A stretch of 64,000 nucleotides of DNA from Aspidiotus rigidus (taxonomy: Eukaryota; Arthropoda; Insecta; Hemiptera; Diaspididae), in assembly GCA_035079385.1 (NCBI GenBank), contig JAVHKY010000043.1:186001-250000 (forward strand), read 5' to 3'. Position 1 is the first letter of the stretch. Each line of letters starts with the position of its first letter. Positions 1 through 11,619 of this stretch are shown in pieces. The position numbers were made by a program, and so were the translations under genes. A model generated the notes under the pieces. It searched no databases and was not told where the DNA came from. It worked only from the letters and a program-made list of their open reading frames with translations.

Positions 1-352
1 AACCATCACGTCAACGTCGACATTGACTCCATTCACTCTAGCCAGGTGTTTTATGGTAAGTAATTCTTTCTTAAAAGCAGATTGACTCAACGGAATACGA
101 GTCAGTCTGTGAACTAGGCTATGAAAAGCAGCCATCTTATGAGCAACAGGACCGAACGAACCACCGTGGACTAAAACATCGGTCGTAGTATCTTTCCTGT
201 AAATTCCAAACTTATGGATACCGTCTATTATAGAGATCGATAAATCCAAAAAGTTGATGGAAAATACCCCTATTTCCAACGTAAATTTGATGGAAGGGTA
301 CCAGGAATTGAGATACCTCAGAAACTCACCAAGGAGATCTGGGTGACCAGTC
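1..352 (-). mobile_element. Truncated Penelope-like element copy, runs off left edge
   Basis: Positions 1-352 read base for base like 23316-23667 inside the intact element at 22737-24851; I saw no mismatch. At 353 the match stops abruptly ('gaccagtc' is followed by different sequence). On the - strand this corresponds to codons from about 395 to 512 of the element's protein, starting just after the YVDD box, so the copy is 5'-truncated and its 3' part lies outside the window. Perfect identity implies very recent insertion or recent conversion. Confidence 0.95.
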
Positions 353-560
353 ACTTTCCACTGAGGTATTCACGTTCTATCAAATAGAATCACAAACTCA
401 GATTTGAGACGAGACTAGATGAAAACACAACAATTTGCTAACATGAAAATCATTATATTAAAATGAAATATAAACTTGCGATTTGAGCTCATCAAATTTA
501 TTGAACTAGGTACACCGATCTTTTCCATTTGCAAACGATTGTTATTCAATAATAATAAAC

Positions 561-811
561 GGACCCTAATAAGCAAAACTCGACCAAGCGACAATCATGT
601 AGTTTTGTGATATTTCGACTTGAAGGAAATCGGTTATTTAGAAATAGATGGAGGTCGATATTTTCAATTCATAATTATTCGACGAGTATTGCGTTTCCAG
701 TTTTTTAATCAGCACCGTTGGAAAGTGCTTGTTGAGCTCTTTCCAACAGTGTATATGTATAACTCCAAAATCTCAAAAATGTCGCTTGGTCGAGTTCTGC
801 TTATTAGGGTC
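561..811. repeat. Foldback element, about 33-bp inverted arms
   Basis: Arms at about 560-594 and 780-812 are inverted copies (left begins ggaccctaataagcaaaact, continuing cgaccaagcgaca) with about two mismatches. The interior is unique and AT-rich. The short ORF at 620-817 is just its interior and is not a gene. Confidence 0.75.
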
Positions 812-1129
812 TATTAACAATAAAGACACTACTATTTTTATTGTTCCGTTCCTATGTAGTTCCTAGGTACCTATTACAAAGTTAGGACGGTCAAACTCTG
901 AAGACAATCAAAACGCAATAACATACAAAGAGCCGAAGACTAGAGACTATACAGCATACCGCACACTCGACTGTGACGTCAGCGTCTTACTTGGAGGAAG
1001 AAGAAGAAGAAGAGAAGAAGAATTGTCCTCAATGCTTACGTGATGATAGTGAAAAAGATGAGACAACTTTTATAAGCAAAATATGTAGTATTTGTGAATG
1101 ATTTCATGCCTTACCTACAATTTTTTTTC

Positions 1130-1700
1130 TACCTACTTTTTGACATGTTTCATGTCTTTGCTCTGGCCTGAATTTCGAAATTTGCGTGCGCGTGCGTGTG
1201 TGCGTGCAGATGACCTTGGGACTTGGAATTTTTTCTCTGAGCCCTACCCTAATTTCGAAATTTGCGTGCGCGTGCGTGCAATACTAGCTTAGTACTAGCT
1301 TAGTATACTAGACTAGGCTTCATTATACTAGCCCTAATGTACATTATACTAGCCTAATATACTAGCTGAGCTATACTATTTGACATTGTGTACTGGGCTT
1401 GCTTCATACTAGACTAGCTTTATATACTAGCTCTAAACTAGACTTATACTGGACAAAGAAGGAGGCGAACGAGCGGACCCATCGAGAAGGGCTACCTAAT
1501 ATACAGTATACTAGCTTATTCTGAATAGACTTATACTAGACGAAGAAGGGGGCGAACGAGCGAATACTAGCTTAGTATACTAGGCCTCATTCCTAATATA
1601 TGTACAGTATACAAGTTGACTAATGAAATATAAAGACATGAAACATGATCTTCATTTATTTGGCTACGTCAGAAAATTTTTGGTTTGTAGCTTATACGTG
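1130..1700. repeat. Dispersed 'tactag' repeat, copy 1
   Basis: Two direct copies of aatttcgaaatttgcgtgcg (1174-, 1252-) precede a stretch built from variants of 'ctagcttagtatactagg' up to about 1620, then 'gacatgaaacatg' at 1636. The same parts recur in the same order at 5335-5590 and, in part, at 8450-8880, so this is one dispersed family with an internal palindromic core (tagtatacta). Confidence 0.7.
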
Positions 1701-3980
1701 ACAGTGGAGAGAATTGTATAGAGATGAAATGAGAATCTTTGTAAGAGTACTTATAAGCATTGCCTTCAATCATTCCTTTTTACTTTTTCTTTTTATTCTT
1801 TCGACATTAGTTTTTGCGACTGTCATCTTGTAATCTCTGCAACACTTACAATAATTTTTGATATATCATTTCTCGGGTTCCGTTATGATACTCGTACTTA
1901 CTTAAAAAAAAGTGCTGCATTAATGGCGGCAAATAAAACTTCGTCATCATTTCCAACAATGAGGCAATGAAAAATAAGAAATATCAACATTAGAGTTTTT
2001 GCAGAAATTTCAATGAATAATTTTTTTTTCTTTTTTTCAATTACATTATTTCTAGGACGAATTGATAACAATTATTGTCTGTTTGTTGCATTACTTCCAT
2101 GATAATAAGAATTTTCATTTTGTGAGAGAATTGTCGATGAATAGGAATGAAAATTGGTAAAGTTTCATGCATTCAAACCACTTGCAAAACGTAAAATGTA
2201 TAAGATATTCAACTCGATGAAATAAAAAATATCCAGCATGAAAAGTCTTCGAACTCAATCCTTCCATGCACTCTGGCCATCACCTAAAAAAAATGAAAAA
2301 AGAAAAACAATTCACAAAATTTTCAATTTTTATGAGTAATTTTTTCTAATGTTGACCATCATTATTTTTACTCATGAATCTTTAAGACTATACAAAATAA
2401 CAAAATATAATAAGTACAGGTAACCAATGTTGACGAAAAATATACTGAGTACACAAAATTTCCATTATTTCATGAAATTTAAACGTGGAAAAAATTTAAT
2501 GAAATAAATTACATAGAGAGTTCCTGAAGATAATACGTGATGTATCGAAACACATTGTACCTACCTTGTCGTTCTATCTAAAAAAGTAGGAAATAAAGCC
2601 ATTTGTATTATGTAACTTATTCTATAAAATTTCCATTGTTCTCCCGAAAATAATTTTAAAAGAAGGAGAAGGTAAGCTTCCTGAAATATCTTCCATCTTC
2701 AAATTACTATTTTTGCTGAGATATTTTCAAATAATTTCGATCGTTCCTTCTTTTTTTTGTTTGTTAGTACATGGTATTATCTTAATATCATCATGAATGA
2801 ATTGGAACTTGAAAGATACCGTTTCTTTTCTCCTATCAAATCCAGAACCTGGAAGACTTGGTGCTTTTATTCAACTAAGATCCAGAGCTCGAATGATCCG
2901 CCAGATTGTTTTTTTCTTCTTTTTCCCTGTCAAGATCTGCAACTTGAAAGATTCCCACCTTTCTCTTCTATCTAGTCAGATCTGTAACTCAATTTTTCAT
3001 TTTCTATTCATTCCATATCTATACAAACGTTCACTTATGTTTTCATTTCAGGTTAGAAGTTTCACTTTTTCAGGATTTATTTTTTTATTTTTTCTTTCAG
3101 GCACCTTTTCAATAATATATTGAATCATGTATCATTTTGTATGTTCACTTGTCTTTCACTTTTACAAGATTATTTTCACCCACTCCAAGGATTTTTTTTT
3201 GTGTGATTTTCAACTACACCTGTTAAGAATTCCAATGAAACTATTTACCTAGGTACCTACATGATTTCCATTTAGCATCTACATAGTGAAAATACTCGAT
3301 AATCCAATGCTATATAGAATTCAAGTTTCCTTGCAAATTCTCGACATTCTCTTTTTGATTATTTACGTTAACAGGTATATTATAACTTACGTGAAATATA
3401 AAAATATCAAGTGTTACGTAGTACATAGCCTAAAATCTTGAGCAATTGACTCAGGCCCCCTCTATGTTATGAAATTTCGTCATGAAGTAGATAATTGCGA
3501 GACCTATGCGTAAGACGCAAGATGCGCTACTTGCTTTTCCGCCTCTCGTAATCTCATAGGTCATCTGATTGGCGTGAGATTTGATAAACGACGAACCTAC
3601 AGCAAACGGTTGTCGTCAGATAATTTTGTTTTTGGAAGCTCTATAAGAGTGTAAGCACAAGGTTTAACAGATAATAATACAATGTTCTGGGATCTCCGAA
3701 TCTTATATTACCGGTATGTAATTGAATAATTTAGCAAGAGTCCTGTCCTATTTTAGATAAATCAATACCTACCATTCTACAAGTACCTATAATAGCAGCA
3801 TTCACTATATAGGTACGTTTATACCAACGGCGTATTATATTTTGGTGTCAAATAAAATTGACCCTGTCGACGATATGACAATTATTACGAATAACTCATT
3901 TGCTTCGCGTGCACCATCTTCAACAACTTCACTGTCGTCGAACTTATTTTTTTGCGCTTAACTTTTGCTTAATGTTACAG
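1700..3980 (+). other. Intronic sequence upstream of the Ig3b/Ig4 exon, no gene seen
   Basis: AT-rich sequence with short homopolymers. The ORFs at 2757-3123 are low-complexity F/S-rich readings with no recognisable domain. No Ig3a exon was found here, so it should lie left of the window. Confidence 0.6.
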
Positions 3981-4426
3981 ATGGTACCACATTCAACGCG
4001 ATACGGAGCCCGTTTTAGTGCTACCAGGACCTCGCACAAGAATTTTAGGCCCTGTGTTGACCATCGAAGCAATTTCATCTGCCGACTCGGGTACCTACAA
4101 GTGTGTAGCCAGCAATGAGGGCGGCGAATCGAATGCAGAAGTGCAGCTTATTGTCAGTTCGCCTCTGGCCGTAAAAGTCACTCCCTCCGTTCAGACGGTC
4201 AACATAGGAGATATGGCTGAATTCCGTTGTGCAATATCACAGACTCACAGCTCTGATCTACATTTACTGTCGTGGTACAAGAATGGACGTGTATTCCCTG
4301 GCCGCCCGAACGGTGACCAATTGATAATATCAAGTGTCACGAGGGAAGATCGCGGTATCTATCAGTGTATCGTCCGTAGATCGGAAGGTGAAACTGCTCA
4401 AAACGCCGGCGAATTGAAATTGGGAG
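3981..4426 (+). CDS. Dscam2: Dscam exon: Ig3 C-terminal half plus complete Ig4
   Basis: The acceptor 'aatgttacag' precedes the exon and donor GGAG|gtgagt follows. 446 nt: one base completes a codon (phase 2 in), then 148 codons, then one base (phase 1 out). The first residues are WYHIQRDTEPVLVLPGPRTR. The second half of Ig3 is shown by ADSGTYKCVASNEGG, the usual D-x-G-x-Y-x-C strand F. A whole Ig4 follows, starting SSPLAVKVTPS, with strand B cysteine in AEFRCAIS, core WYKNGR, and DRGIYQCIVRR. The start half of Ig3 must lie upstream of the window. The GTG-initiated reading at 4018 is not a real start; the frame is open back to the acceptor. Confidence 0.95.
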
Positions 4427-5330
4427 GTGAGTTGCAATATTTTAGTGTGTATACCCTCAGCTATGCTGTACTACGTTTCTTTCATAAGTACCAACTGAAT
4501 GGTAGAAAGAAAATAGGTACATAAATATGTTGACTTTGTTAGCATATTCTAGAAATGATCTTAATATGTACAAAGTCCGCATGAGTACTAATAATAAGTA
4601 GGTATAACAAAAAATTAAATTTAAAAAAAAAAGCAGTAACTCAAAGCTGCTATTTGAAGCGATTCTGCGTGTTCATCTAGACGTGCAATACTCACCAGCA
4701 GAATATTCTAAAATTTCAAGAATGGTTATTGAATTCCTCTCTAGGTGTGGCGTGGTCTCGTTATTGCATGCAAAAAAAGGGTAGTTGCAGAAGAGGATCT
4801 CATGCGCTCTCGTTTTCATCAAGACAAATTATGCATGTACTGGTTTTAGATTTTGTCGTCGTCTTCTTCCAATATCACGAATAATGGGGTGACTCTTCAG
4901 TCCTCACAAAAACGGGTGGGAAGGAATAACCATTTTTGAGTCTAACTGAAAACTTGGACCATCCAAAACATTTACTTTGGTCTTTCCATAAATCATAAAC
5001 GAGGGACCGTCATTGGAATGGCTCCTCTTTTCTATCTCAAATTATCCAAATTAAATATTTCCAAAATTGAAATTCTTTTTTTTCAACACAACATTTCTTT
5101 ATTTCCCCTTCCCAATTCAAGCATGACGGCAAAAAATATAAAACTCATCAGCACATTACGTTCCTATATCAGTACTCTTTGGGACTGTGTGAGCCATAAT
5201 TTAGTTCTCTATTACAGTCGACTGAGCCTATATATTAAACTGTTTAGGAAAACGTATGAAAACGAAGGAACGAGCGGAGTCAGTGAGCCCATGAGGTAAT
5301 CATCAGGTTAACACATAGCATACTATACTA
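4427..5330 (+). other. Intronic sequence, nothing recognised
   Basis: Start of the 10.6-kb intron after the Ig4 exon. AT-rich, no inverted repeats or coding similarity noticed. Confidence 0.6.
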
Positions 5331-5334
5331 TAAG

Positions 5335-5640
5335 TTTCTTTTATTGACATGTTTCATATCTTTGCTCTAACCTTACCCTAATTTCGAAATTTGCGTGCGC
5401 GTACATGCAAGATCTTTTTTTGACCTATGCAGTGAACTATTGGATACTAGCTTTATACTAGCTCTAGACTAGACTTATACTAGACAACCTGGTTCGCTCC
5501 CCATCTAAGAAGGGCTGTAAAATCCAGACCTAATATATAGTATACTAGCTTAGTACACTAGGCCTCATTCCTAATATACAGTACTAGCGGTTAGCGGCGC
5601 GCCGGCCAGCTGTGTGTTGAGTAGATATCTGTGTTTTGTA
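5335..5640. repeat. Dispersed 'tactag' repeat, copy 2
   Basis: Repeats the order of copy 1: 'gacatgtttcat', then aatttcgaaatttgcgtgcg, then 'tactag' variants. It ends with a GC-rich block 'ggttagcggcgcgccggcc' followed by 'agctgtgtgttgagtagata', which recurs at 9299-9360. Confidence 0.7.
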
Positions 5641-6890
5641 TAAATAATCGGATTTCAACAGTAAGAGCTAACTTGCTGACAGGTAACGGCTGTATTTCAG
5701 CAAAAAACGGACGAATTCATAAATATTTTACCAGTTGCAACGAATAAAGAAATGGATGGGCAGTAGGTAAAAAGACTGCCATATCCCTGAAGCATTACAT
5801 CAGTCTGTATAGAGTCATGAGACACACTCGTCGTTTCGTATATGAGAAACCGGATGTAATTTTCACAATTCTTCCTCAAACCCAGTACTTGTTCTTAGGT
5901 AGTTTCAAACTTTCATGACGATAACAGATAACTCGCAGCTTATTTCGTTAACTGCTCGTTATATTGTCTTCATTAACTGTTTAATCGAGGCCAGCAGTGA
6001 ACCTGTTTATGGGGTTTCTCTGTTTATACTTTTTCTAAATAAGGATTAAACTTTATTTCTCACTACCTTGGGAGTTTGAACTCGAAAGTCCATATTTCTC
6101 CAAGTATATCCACACCCTCCTATCGATATCCGAAATTTTTCCAAATCCCACTCCTATCTCCTATAGCTCCAGGGTGAAACTCAATATTTGAAATTTTTAC
6201 GTCTCGCTTTAATCACACATAGCTCGGAGGTCGAAATTTTTCCAAATCCAACGTTTTTCCGGTGCGGCCAGCTCCCGTCATTTTTCTTCAGTTTACCCCC
6301 TCCCCTCCATTAAATAGGTTCCCTCTTGAAAACCAGCCATACTATTAACGCATTACATCAGTTTGCATGGATAAGACGCACTCAGTCGTTTTTTTGTATG
6401 AGAAATAGTTGTACTTTTCACATTTCTGTCTCAAACCCGGTACCTCTTTTTAGGTGGTTTCAAAGGCTGACAAGGATTATTTATTTGACGTATAGTTACT
6501 CTTATCACAAAAGATGAGCGAATTTTCAAGAAATTATTTTACATAAGCTTCTCCTTTTAAAATCAAAAATTGGATTCATTGCTAATGAAACTACAATATA
6601 AAAATAGGTATGTAAAACTTGAATAGTAGTCTCTATAGATTCATCCAGAGCAACCGGTTTAAATGCTCTCTCTGTGTGAACACAATGATGTTGAATACGC
6701 ATCAGTCAAAATACCAATAGTTCCCAAATTTTCTCCAGTAAATTTGAAATTGGACTCATTCGAAAGGAAATTACAGGGGCTACAATTTTTGTTCTCTTCA
6801 ATTGTTCACAAAAATGAGTAAAATTCAAGTTAGGTATTACAATAATTGAATTTTTAGAACTGCGAGACTTAACGCGTTGAAACCTTTGGA
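5640..6890. repeat. Dispersed repeat family A, copy 1, with internal duplication
   Basis: Shares long diverged blocks with 9580-10255 and with 12690-14470: 'taagagct.acttg', 'tgaagcattacatcagt', 'tatgagaaaccggatgt', 'cattcgaaaggaaattacag' and 'tttgttctcttcaatt'. Within this copy the block starting 'gcattacatcagt' occurs twice (5791-5920 and about 6350-6478). No coding capacity was recognised. The copy at 12690 is interrupted by a TIR element, and this one serves as its empty-site reference. Confidence 0.75.
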
Positions 6891-7693
6891 ACAACGTGTA
6901 CAGTGAGAAGCAGTTTTACGACTTCCGAATTCCTCGTTTTTTCTCTTTTTTTTTTTTTTTTTTTCGCTCATTACTCTATCCAGAAGTCAGAACGTTGAAA
7001 TTTATCTAAAACTTCACCCAAACAAGAATAAGACTCTCAAAAAATATACTCCACGTCAATAGGAAAAGAGTTCAAATAACAGGCATACAAACATTATCAT
7101 CGTCGTCGCAGTCGCGTTTCTAGGGACAGATAAACATTCTAAGATTTCTGTACTTCCGGTAACGTCAAGAAAATTCGCGAATAAAGGCAAAGGAGGCGCC
7201 CTCTAGATTTACCATGACGGCAACTTGAGGAAGCTTCCAAAAAAAGTGATGAAATGAAAAAAGTTATTTAAAAAATCTAAAATTACATACATCTGAAAGA
7301 AAATTGAAAACGCAACAAGTTTTGTTCTCTGCATTTTTCATGAAAAACAATTTGAAACGGTGGAATAACAATTTTATTAGTATGTTGTCTTATGGTGGAA
7401 AATATCATGATCACTTTTCTCGCAGAACAAGTAGCGCTCTTAGCGGAACCTTTATCCGCGAATAAAAATAACACCTCTAACGTGCTGCAATTCAGAAGGT
7501 AGCACAAAAATCCGGTTCTCAAGAATACAGGATGTGAGGTAGGAGAGAAATACAGTAGACAGTTGCGTGTAGGTACCCTTCTTTGGTGAATTGAATCGCG
7601 TCGCCGGTGAATCGAATCGCGTCGCCCTACAGTGAGGGCACACAATTTTCAAAAAGAATTGAACCGATTCGTTCCTGTAGGTTACGGCCTGAC

Positions 7694-8192
7694 ATAATTA
7701 GAAGGACAATTACCACAATGAGTAAATGAACAACGAAACGACAAATACTACAATGAGTAAATGCACGAGTAGAATTTGTAGAAGCCGCAGAAATAAAACA
7801 AACAAAATACCGCAAGCGCTTTTGGTTTTTTGATTGTTTTATTTCTGCGGCTTCTGCAAATTCTCCTCGTGCATTTATAGGGCTTTTCCGTGTCGGCGCA
7901 TTGCATACGTATTCTCCTACGTGTTATCGAAATGGTAGTATTTCTAACATTGCTCTTATGGGTGTTGCTGGATTGCATACTCATTTTCATTGTGGAGTAA
8001 TTTGAGTATGCAATCCAGCAACACCCATAAGAGCAATGTTAGAAATACTCGTACTACCATTTTGATAACACATAGGAGAATAGCCTATGTATGCAATGCG
8101 CCGACATGGAAAAGCCCTATACTCATTGAAGTACGTATTTGTCGTTTCGTCGTTCATTTACTCATTGTGGTAATTGTCGTTCTAATTTCAAA
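7694..8192. repeat. Large nested palindrome, about 500 bp
   Basis: Outer arms 7696-7746 and 8141-8190 and inner arms of about 105 bp (about 7878-7987 and 8003-8127) are inverted copies with few mismatches; the centre is near 7995. The left arm carries an extra 116 bp (7760-7875) absent from the right arm. ORFs here on both strands are mirror readings of the palindrome. Confidence 0.9.
7760..7875. mobile_element. Short TIR insertion in one arm of the palindrome, TA target duplication
   Basis: 116 bp with about 44-bp terminal inverted repeats (left start aatgcacgagtagaatttgt, two mismatches to the other end). It is bounded by TA at 7758-7759 and 7876-7877. The opposite arm of the palindrome reads 'aatgagtatagggct', the expected uninterrupted site. 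The centre contains 'ccgcaagcgctttt' and 'ttttatttctgcgg', words also present in the 3' tail of the Penelope-like element. Confidence 0.85.
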
Positions 8193-8194
8193 AG

Positions 8195-8375
8195 GAACTT
8201 TTTTTTCTGTAGGAGCTAAAATTTTCATTTATGGTTTAAAATTTGTTCTGGAATAATACAAATATGTGGCAAAGATTTCAAGTCGATCGGTACAGCGGTT
8301 CTCGAGTTATAAAAGGACAGACAGATAAACAGGCAGACAGATAGACAAACTTTCCGCTTTATATATTAGATGCGG
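8195..8375. repeat. Dispersed repeat end with 'gacagacag' run
   Basis: 'gtaggagctaaaattttcat' through 'ggttctcgagttataaaagg', a gacag-rich run and 'tatatattagat'. The same order recurs at 10140-10255 and, without the run, at 35250-35350. It looks like the 3' end of a dispersed family; its class is not identified. Confidence 0.6.
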
Positions 8376-8449
8376 CGCGCCTAGCGGCTAGGTCTGCAGC
8401 TCCAGACACGTTCGCGCTTTGCGCTCGCTATTTTATGATTACAGGCTCG

Positions 8450-8868
8450 TTATATATTATATATACTAGCATATTACATAGGTAGCTAAGCTATACTATT
8501 TGACATTGTATACTGGGCTTACTAGGTCCAAACCTCCTTCATACTAGCTTCATAGGTACTAGGTCTACGCTTCTTTTATACAAAAGCTACATTATACAGT
8601 ATACTAGTATAAAGTAGGCTAAGAAGGGCTGTGAAACCTAGATCATCAATACAGTATACTAGCATAGTACACCGGGCTTCATTATACTAGCCCTAATGTA
8701 CATTATACTAGCCTAATATACTAGCTAAGCTGCACTATTTGACATTTTACACTGGGCTTATACTGGGGCCAAGCCTCCTTTATGCTAGCTTCATACTAGG
8801 TTTAGGCTTCTTTTATACTACAGGCTTAGTATTAGTAGTTTATACTAGCTTTATTATACTACCGTGCA
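8450..8868. repeat. Dispersed 'tactag' repeat, copy 3
   Basis: Dense variants of 'catactagcttagtatactag', including 'ctaatgtacattatactagc', which also appears at 1325-1350. The coding-looking ORF at 8739-8993 is a reading of this repeat. Confidence 0.7.
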
Positions 8869-10604
8869 GAAGAAAGGCGGTTAATGACTATTTCACGAAT
8901 ATTTGGAAAACGCGTTTAAAGTTGAGCAACCCTGTTTCGTATTTATACGCGTTGTTATACGTGTTTTCAGTGTGGTACAAAGTAGAAATATGAAATACTC
9001 GTTCATATACTATTTGTCCGTGCTCCTAAACCCTTCTCATCGAGTCTCGTGGACCGTATGATCGTTTTTAGAGGGGGTCGTATAGCCGGCGTTGTCGCGT
9101 CATGACTGATTTTCTTTGGTTGTTCTTCGGCTCATTTGTATTCTTTTTTGCTCTATTTTTTTTCCAACACGACTGTTGTACCATGGCCGGGTACACACAC
9201 ATTGACGAATACACAATGCACATGAACGCGTTTTACTAGAACTCGACTGGTCAACAAGGCATGTTGCTTTCAGTACCCTGACTAACTTATAGTGTACTAG
9301 CGGTTGGCGACGCGCCTCCGGCGCGCCTGACCGCTAGCTGTGTGTTGAGTAGATATCTGTGTTTTATAGGTATCTGTATCTTATAGGTATGTGTGTTTTG
9401 TAGGTATCTTGGAATTCAGATGAATTTTTAAAAAAGAAACAGTGGAAAGAGTTTTGCAAAATTCACAACTATTCAGTTCAAAAATAAGAAAATAGACACC
9501 AAAAACTGCGACTGTACTTATAAAAATATATCAAAGTTCCGAGTCGCACAAAAATAAAATCACCAAATTAAATTTTTTACACACTAATTCACTTGAGAGC
9601 TGACTTAACGTGTGAAGCCTGTATTCATCGCAGCAGAATACAGACAAATCCATTGACATTTTGCCAGTCCCTAAGAAAACACACGGACAACAGGTAAAAA
9701 AAAGGGTCATTTCCGCTAGCCCATACGCAGTGCGCACCGTGTCTAGACATTGGTTCTTGTATGAGATACCGGATGTGAAATCCTTTATGTAGGTGTCTTT
9801 AAAACTGTGAATAAAATAACTTGCTTAGTATGGAAGTACAGCGAATACTGTAGTCACAAAATTTCCTCCTAAAAATCTGGAACCGGGCTCATTCGAAAGG
9901 AAATTACAGGGGCTACAATTTTTGTTCTCTTCAATTTTTCATAAAAATGAGTTATACTCGAGTTATCACAATAATTCAATTCTCGAAACTGCGCCACTCA
10001 ACGCGCGTAGGTCTAACGTACATGGCAAGCTACACCACCACGTTTTTTTATATTGAAAAAAGTCATTGTTTTCGCCCTTTTTTGAAATTACTCAGTACCT
10101 CCCCGTCAAATTTTTATTTTTATGAGTCTATGTGCTGCTCTGGGATGAGGACAATATATCCTGAAAGTTTGAAAGCGATCGACCCAGTAGTTCTCGAGTT
10201 ATAAACGGACAGGAGGACGGACAGACAGACAAACTTTCTGCTATATATATTAGATTGAATTTTGACTGATTAATCACGCGGTGTGTTGTAATTAAATTAC
10301 GATCTTTTTGCACATCTAAATTATTGTTGTCAAAATTAAAAGTAATGACAGTGATTGAGTTTGACGATATTTTGTGTGGAAATTCGAGCAGTGATGATCC
10401 GTGGCCATTATTTTTGATTTTTACGATATTTTCCCAATTTTTAAAGCTATTCTTGCGGCCTTTAATCCCCCAAAAATAGAAGTTTTACTCATGTTTGAGA
10501 CATATCGTAAGAAAATGTTGAAAGAGGAGTGTCCAAACATGAAAAATCAGTGAAAACCCGAAAATTGTATTTTTAGTCATTAACCGCCTTCTTCCTGCAC
10601 GGTC
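8869..10604. mobile_element. TIR-bounded nonautonomous element, about 1.7 kb
   Basis: The left end accgtgcagaagaaaggcgg continues ttaatgacta. The right end 10575-10604 is its inverted copy with a few differences. The interior contains repeat family A (9300-10255, including the gacag run and 'tatatattagat') and no transposase. Target duplication is unclear because both flanks contain 'act'. It could be a true TIR element or an inverted pair of a smaller repeat. Confidence 0.65.
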
Positions 10605-10753
10605 ACTAGCATGAAGCAGAGAGAGTGGGAACTCGATTACGTTAGACATGAAACATGGTCTTTATCTATTTGGCTCTGACAGAGAATTTATTTTATTTTA
10701 TTTACGAGCTATCTATGCAACAGTACGAACGGGTCATGAGCTCGAGAGATAAT

Positions 10754-11288
10754 TATTTTATTTTATAGGCACTCGGTAACTACTCCGAAACACCACTTTT
10801 TTGCGTCGTGTAAGTGGCCGATTAATGTGTAGGCGCGGGTAATCATGTTGTGGGTTGTAACGTCGCTGTGATTGGTCGCTCACAATTTTATTTACTTCAC
10901 TAGAGCAGTTAGAAGATATTACATGCTCTGTGAAGGTGGCTGTGCTGAGATTCGAGCCCACGACATTTGGTTCACCGGTCCGTCGCTCTACCAACTGGGC
11001 TACTGCAGCTCCTCGAATGAACGATGTGTTTTGTTCTTCTTTGAATCTTTGTACTCAGACGGCAGTGTTCATCACTGTGAATCGTATAGACGGGCATTGA
11101 TTGTATTTGGTTCGTTTGTTTTGTATTCGTACGGCGGCAGGTATTCGTATAATCGTATACCGGTATTGCTTGTGCGATCTTCTGTTTCATCGATTCCTAT
11201 TATTATTATTTGTTTTCATAATGGATCCCGAATATGTAACTGTATAATGAAGGTCCACGAAATTACCGAGTGCCTATAAAATAAAATA
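10754..11288. mobile_element. TIR element with an internal tRNA-like unit
   Basis: Perfect inverted ends of 25-26 bp: left 10754-10779 (attttattttataggcactc, then ggtaa) and right 11263-11288. Total 535 bp. A pol III-type A box and B box lie inside on the - strand (see 10940-11012). No transposase ORF. No clear target duplication. Confidence 0.8.
10940..11012 (-). other. tRNA-like sequence (pol III A and B boxes)
   Basis: On the - strand the A box tagcccagttggtagagcg (10984-11002) and the B box gggctcgaatc (10949-10959) have tRNA-like spacing. Outer stem pairing is poor and no CCA or clean acceptor stem is seen, so this is a tRNA-derived module (SINE head or pseudogene) and not a functional tRNA. 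ORFs on both strands across it are artefacts. Confidence 0.7.
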
Positions 11289-11292
11289 GCGT

Positions 11293-11421
11293 ACTGCACA
11301 GTGTTGGCAAGTTAACGATAAACGACCAGCGACTCGTGCAGTTGCTTCACTCGCTCCGCTCGTTCCGCAAACCTGCACTCGTAGCTGGTCGTTTATCGTC
11401 AACTTACCGCCACTGTACAGT
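11293..11421. repeat. Foldback element, about 45-bp arms
   Basis: Imperfect arms: left tactgcacagtgttggcaag, continuing with acgataaacgaccagc, and the inverted copy ending at 11421. The loop 'cttcactcgctccgctcgtt' resembles the loop of the repeat at 37646-37806. Confidence 0.8.
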
Positions 11422-11440
11422 AATCTACTATTACATACCT

Positions 11441-11524
11441 ATACATACATACATACATACATACATACATACATACATACATACATACATACATACATAC
11501 ATACATACATACATACATACATAC
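11441..11524. repeat. (CATA)n microsatellite
   Basis: About 20 tetranucleotide units, translating as a poly-HTYI reading with no biological meaning. Confidence 0.97.
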
Positions 11525-11619
11525 AAACAAAAATATGTTTTAAGTATCGTAATGATTGTAAGTCAAGTGAGTTATGGTTATAATATGTGTTTGTAGAATC
11601 AATCCGTTTAGTACGGTTT

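Noticed and set aside
11336..11596. 86-aa ORF with HTYI repeats
   Set aside because: Translation of the (CATA)n microsatellite.
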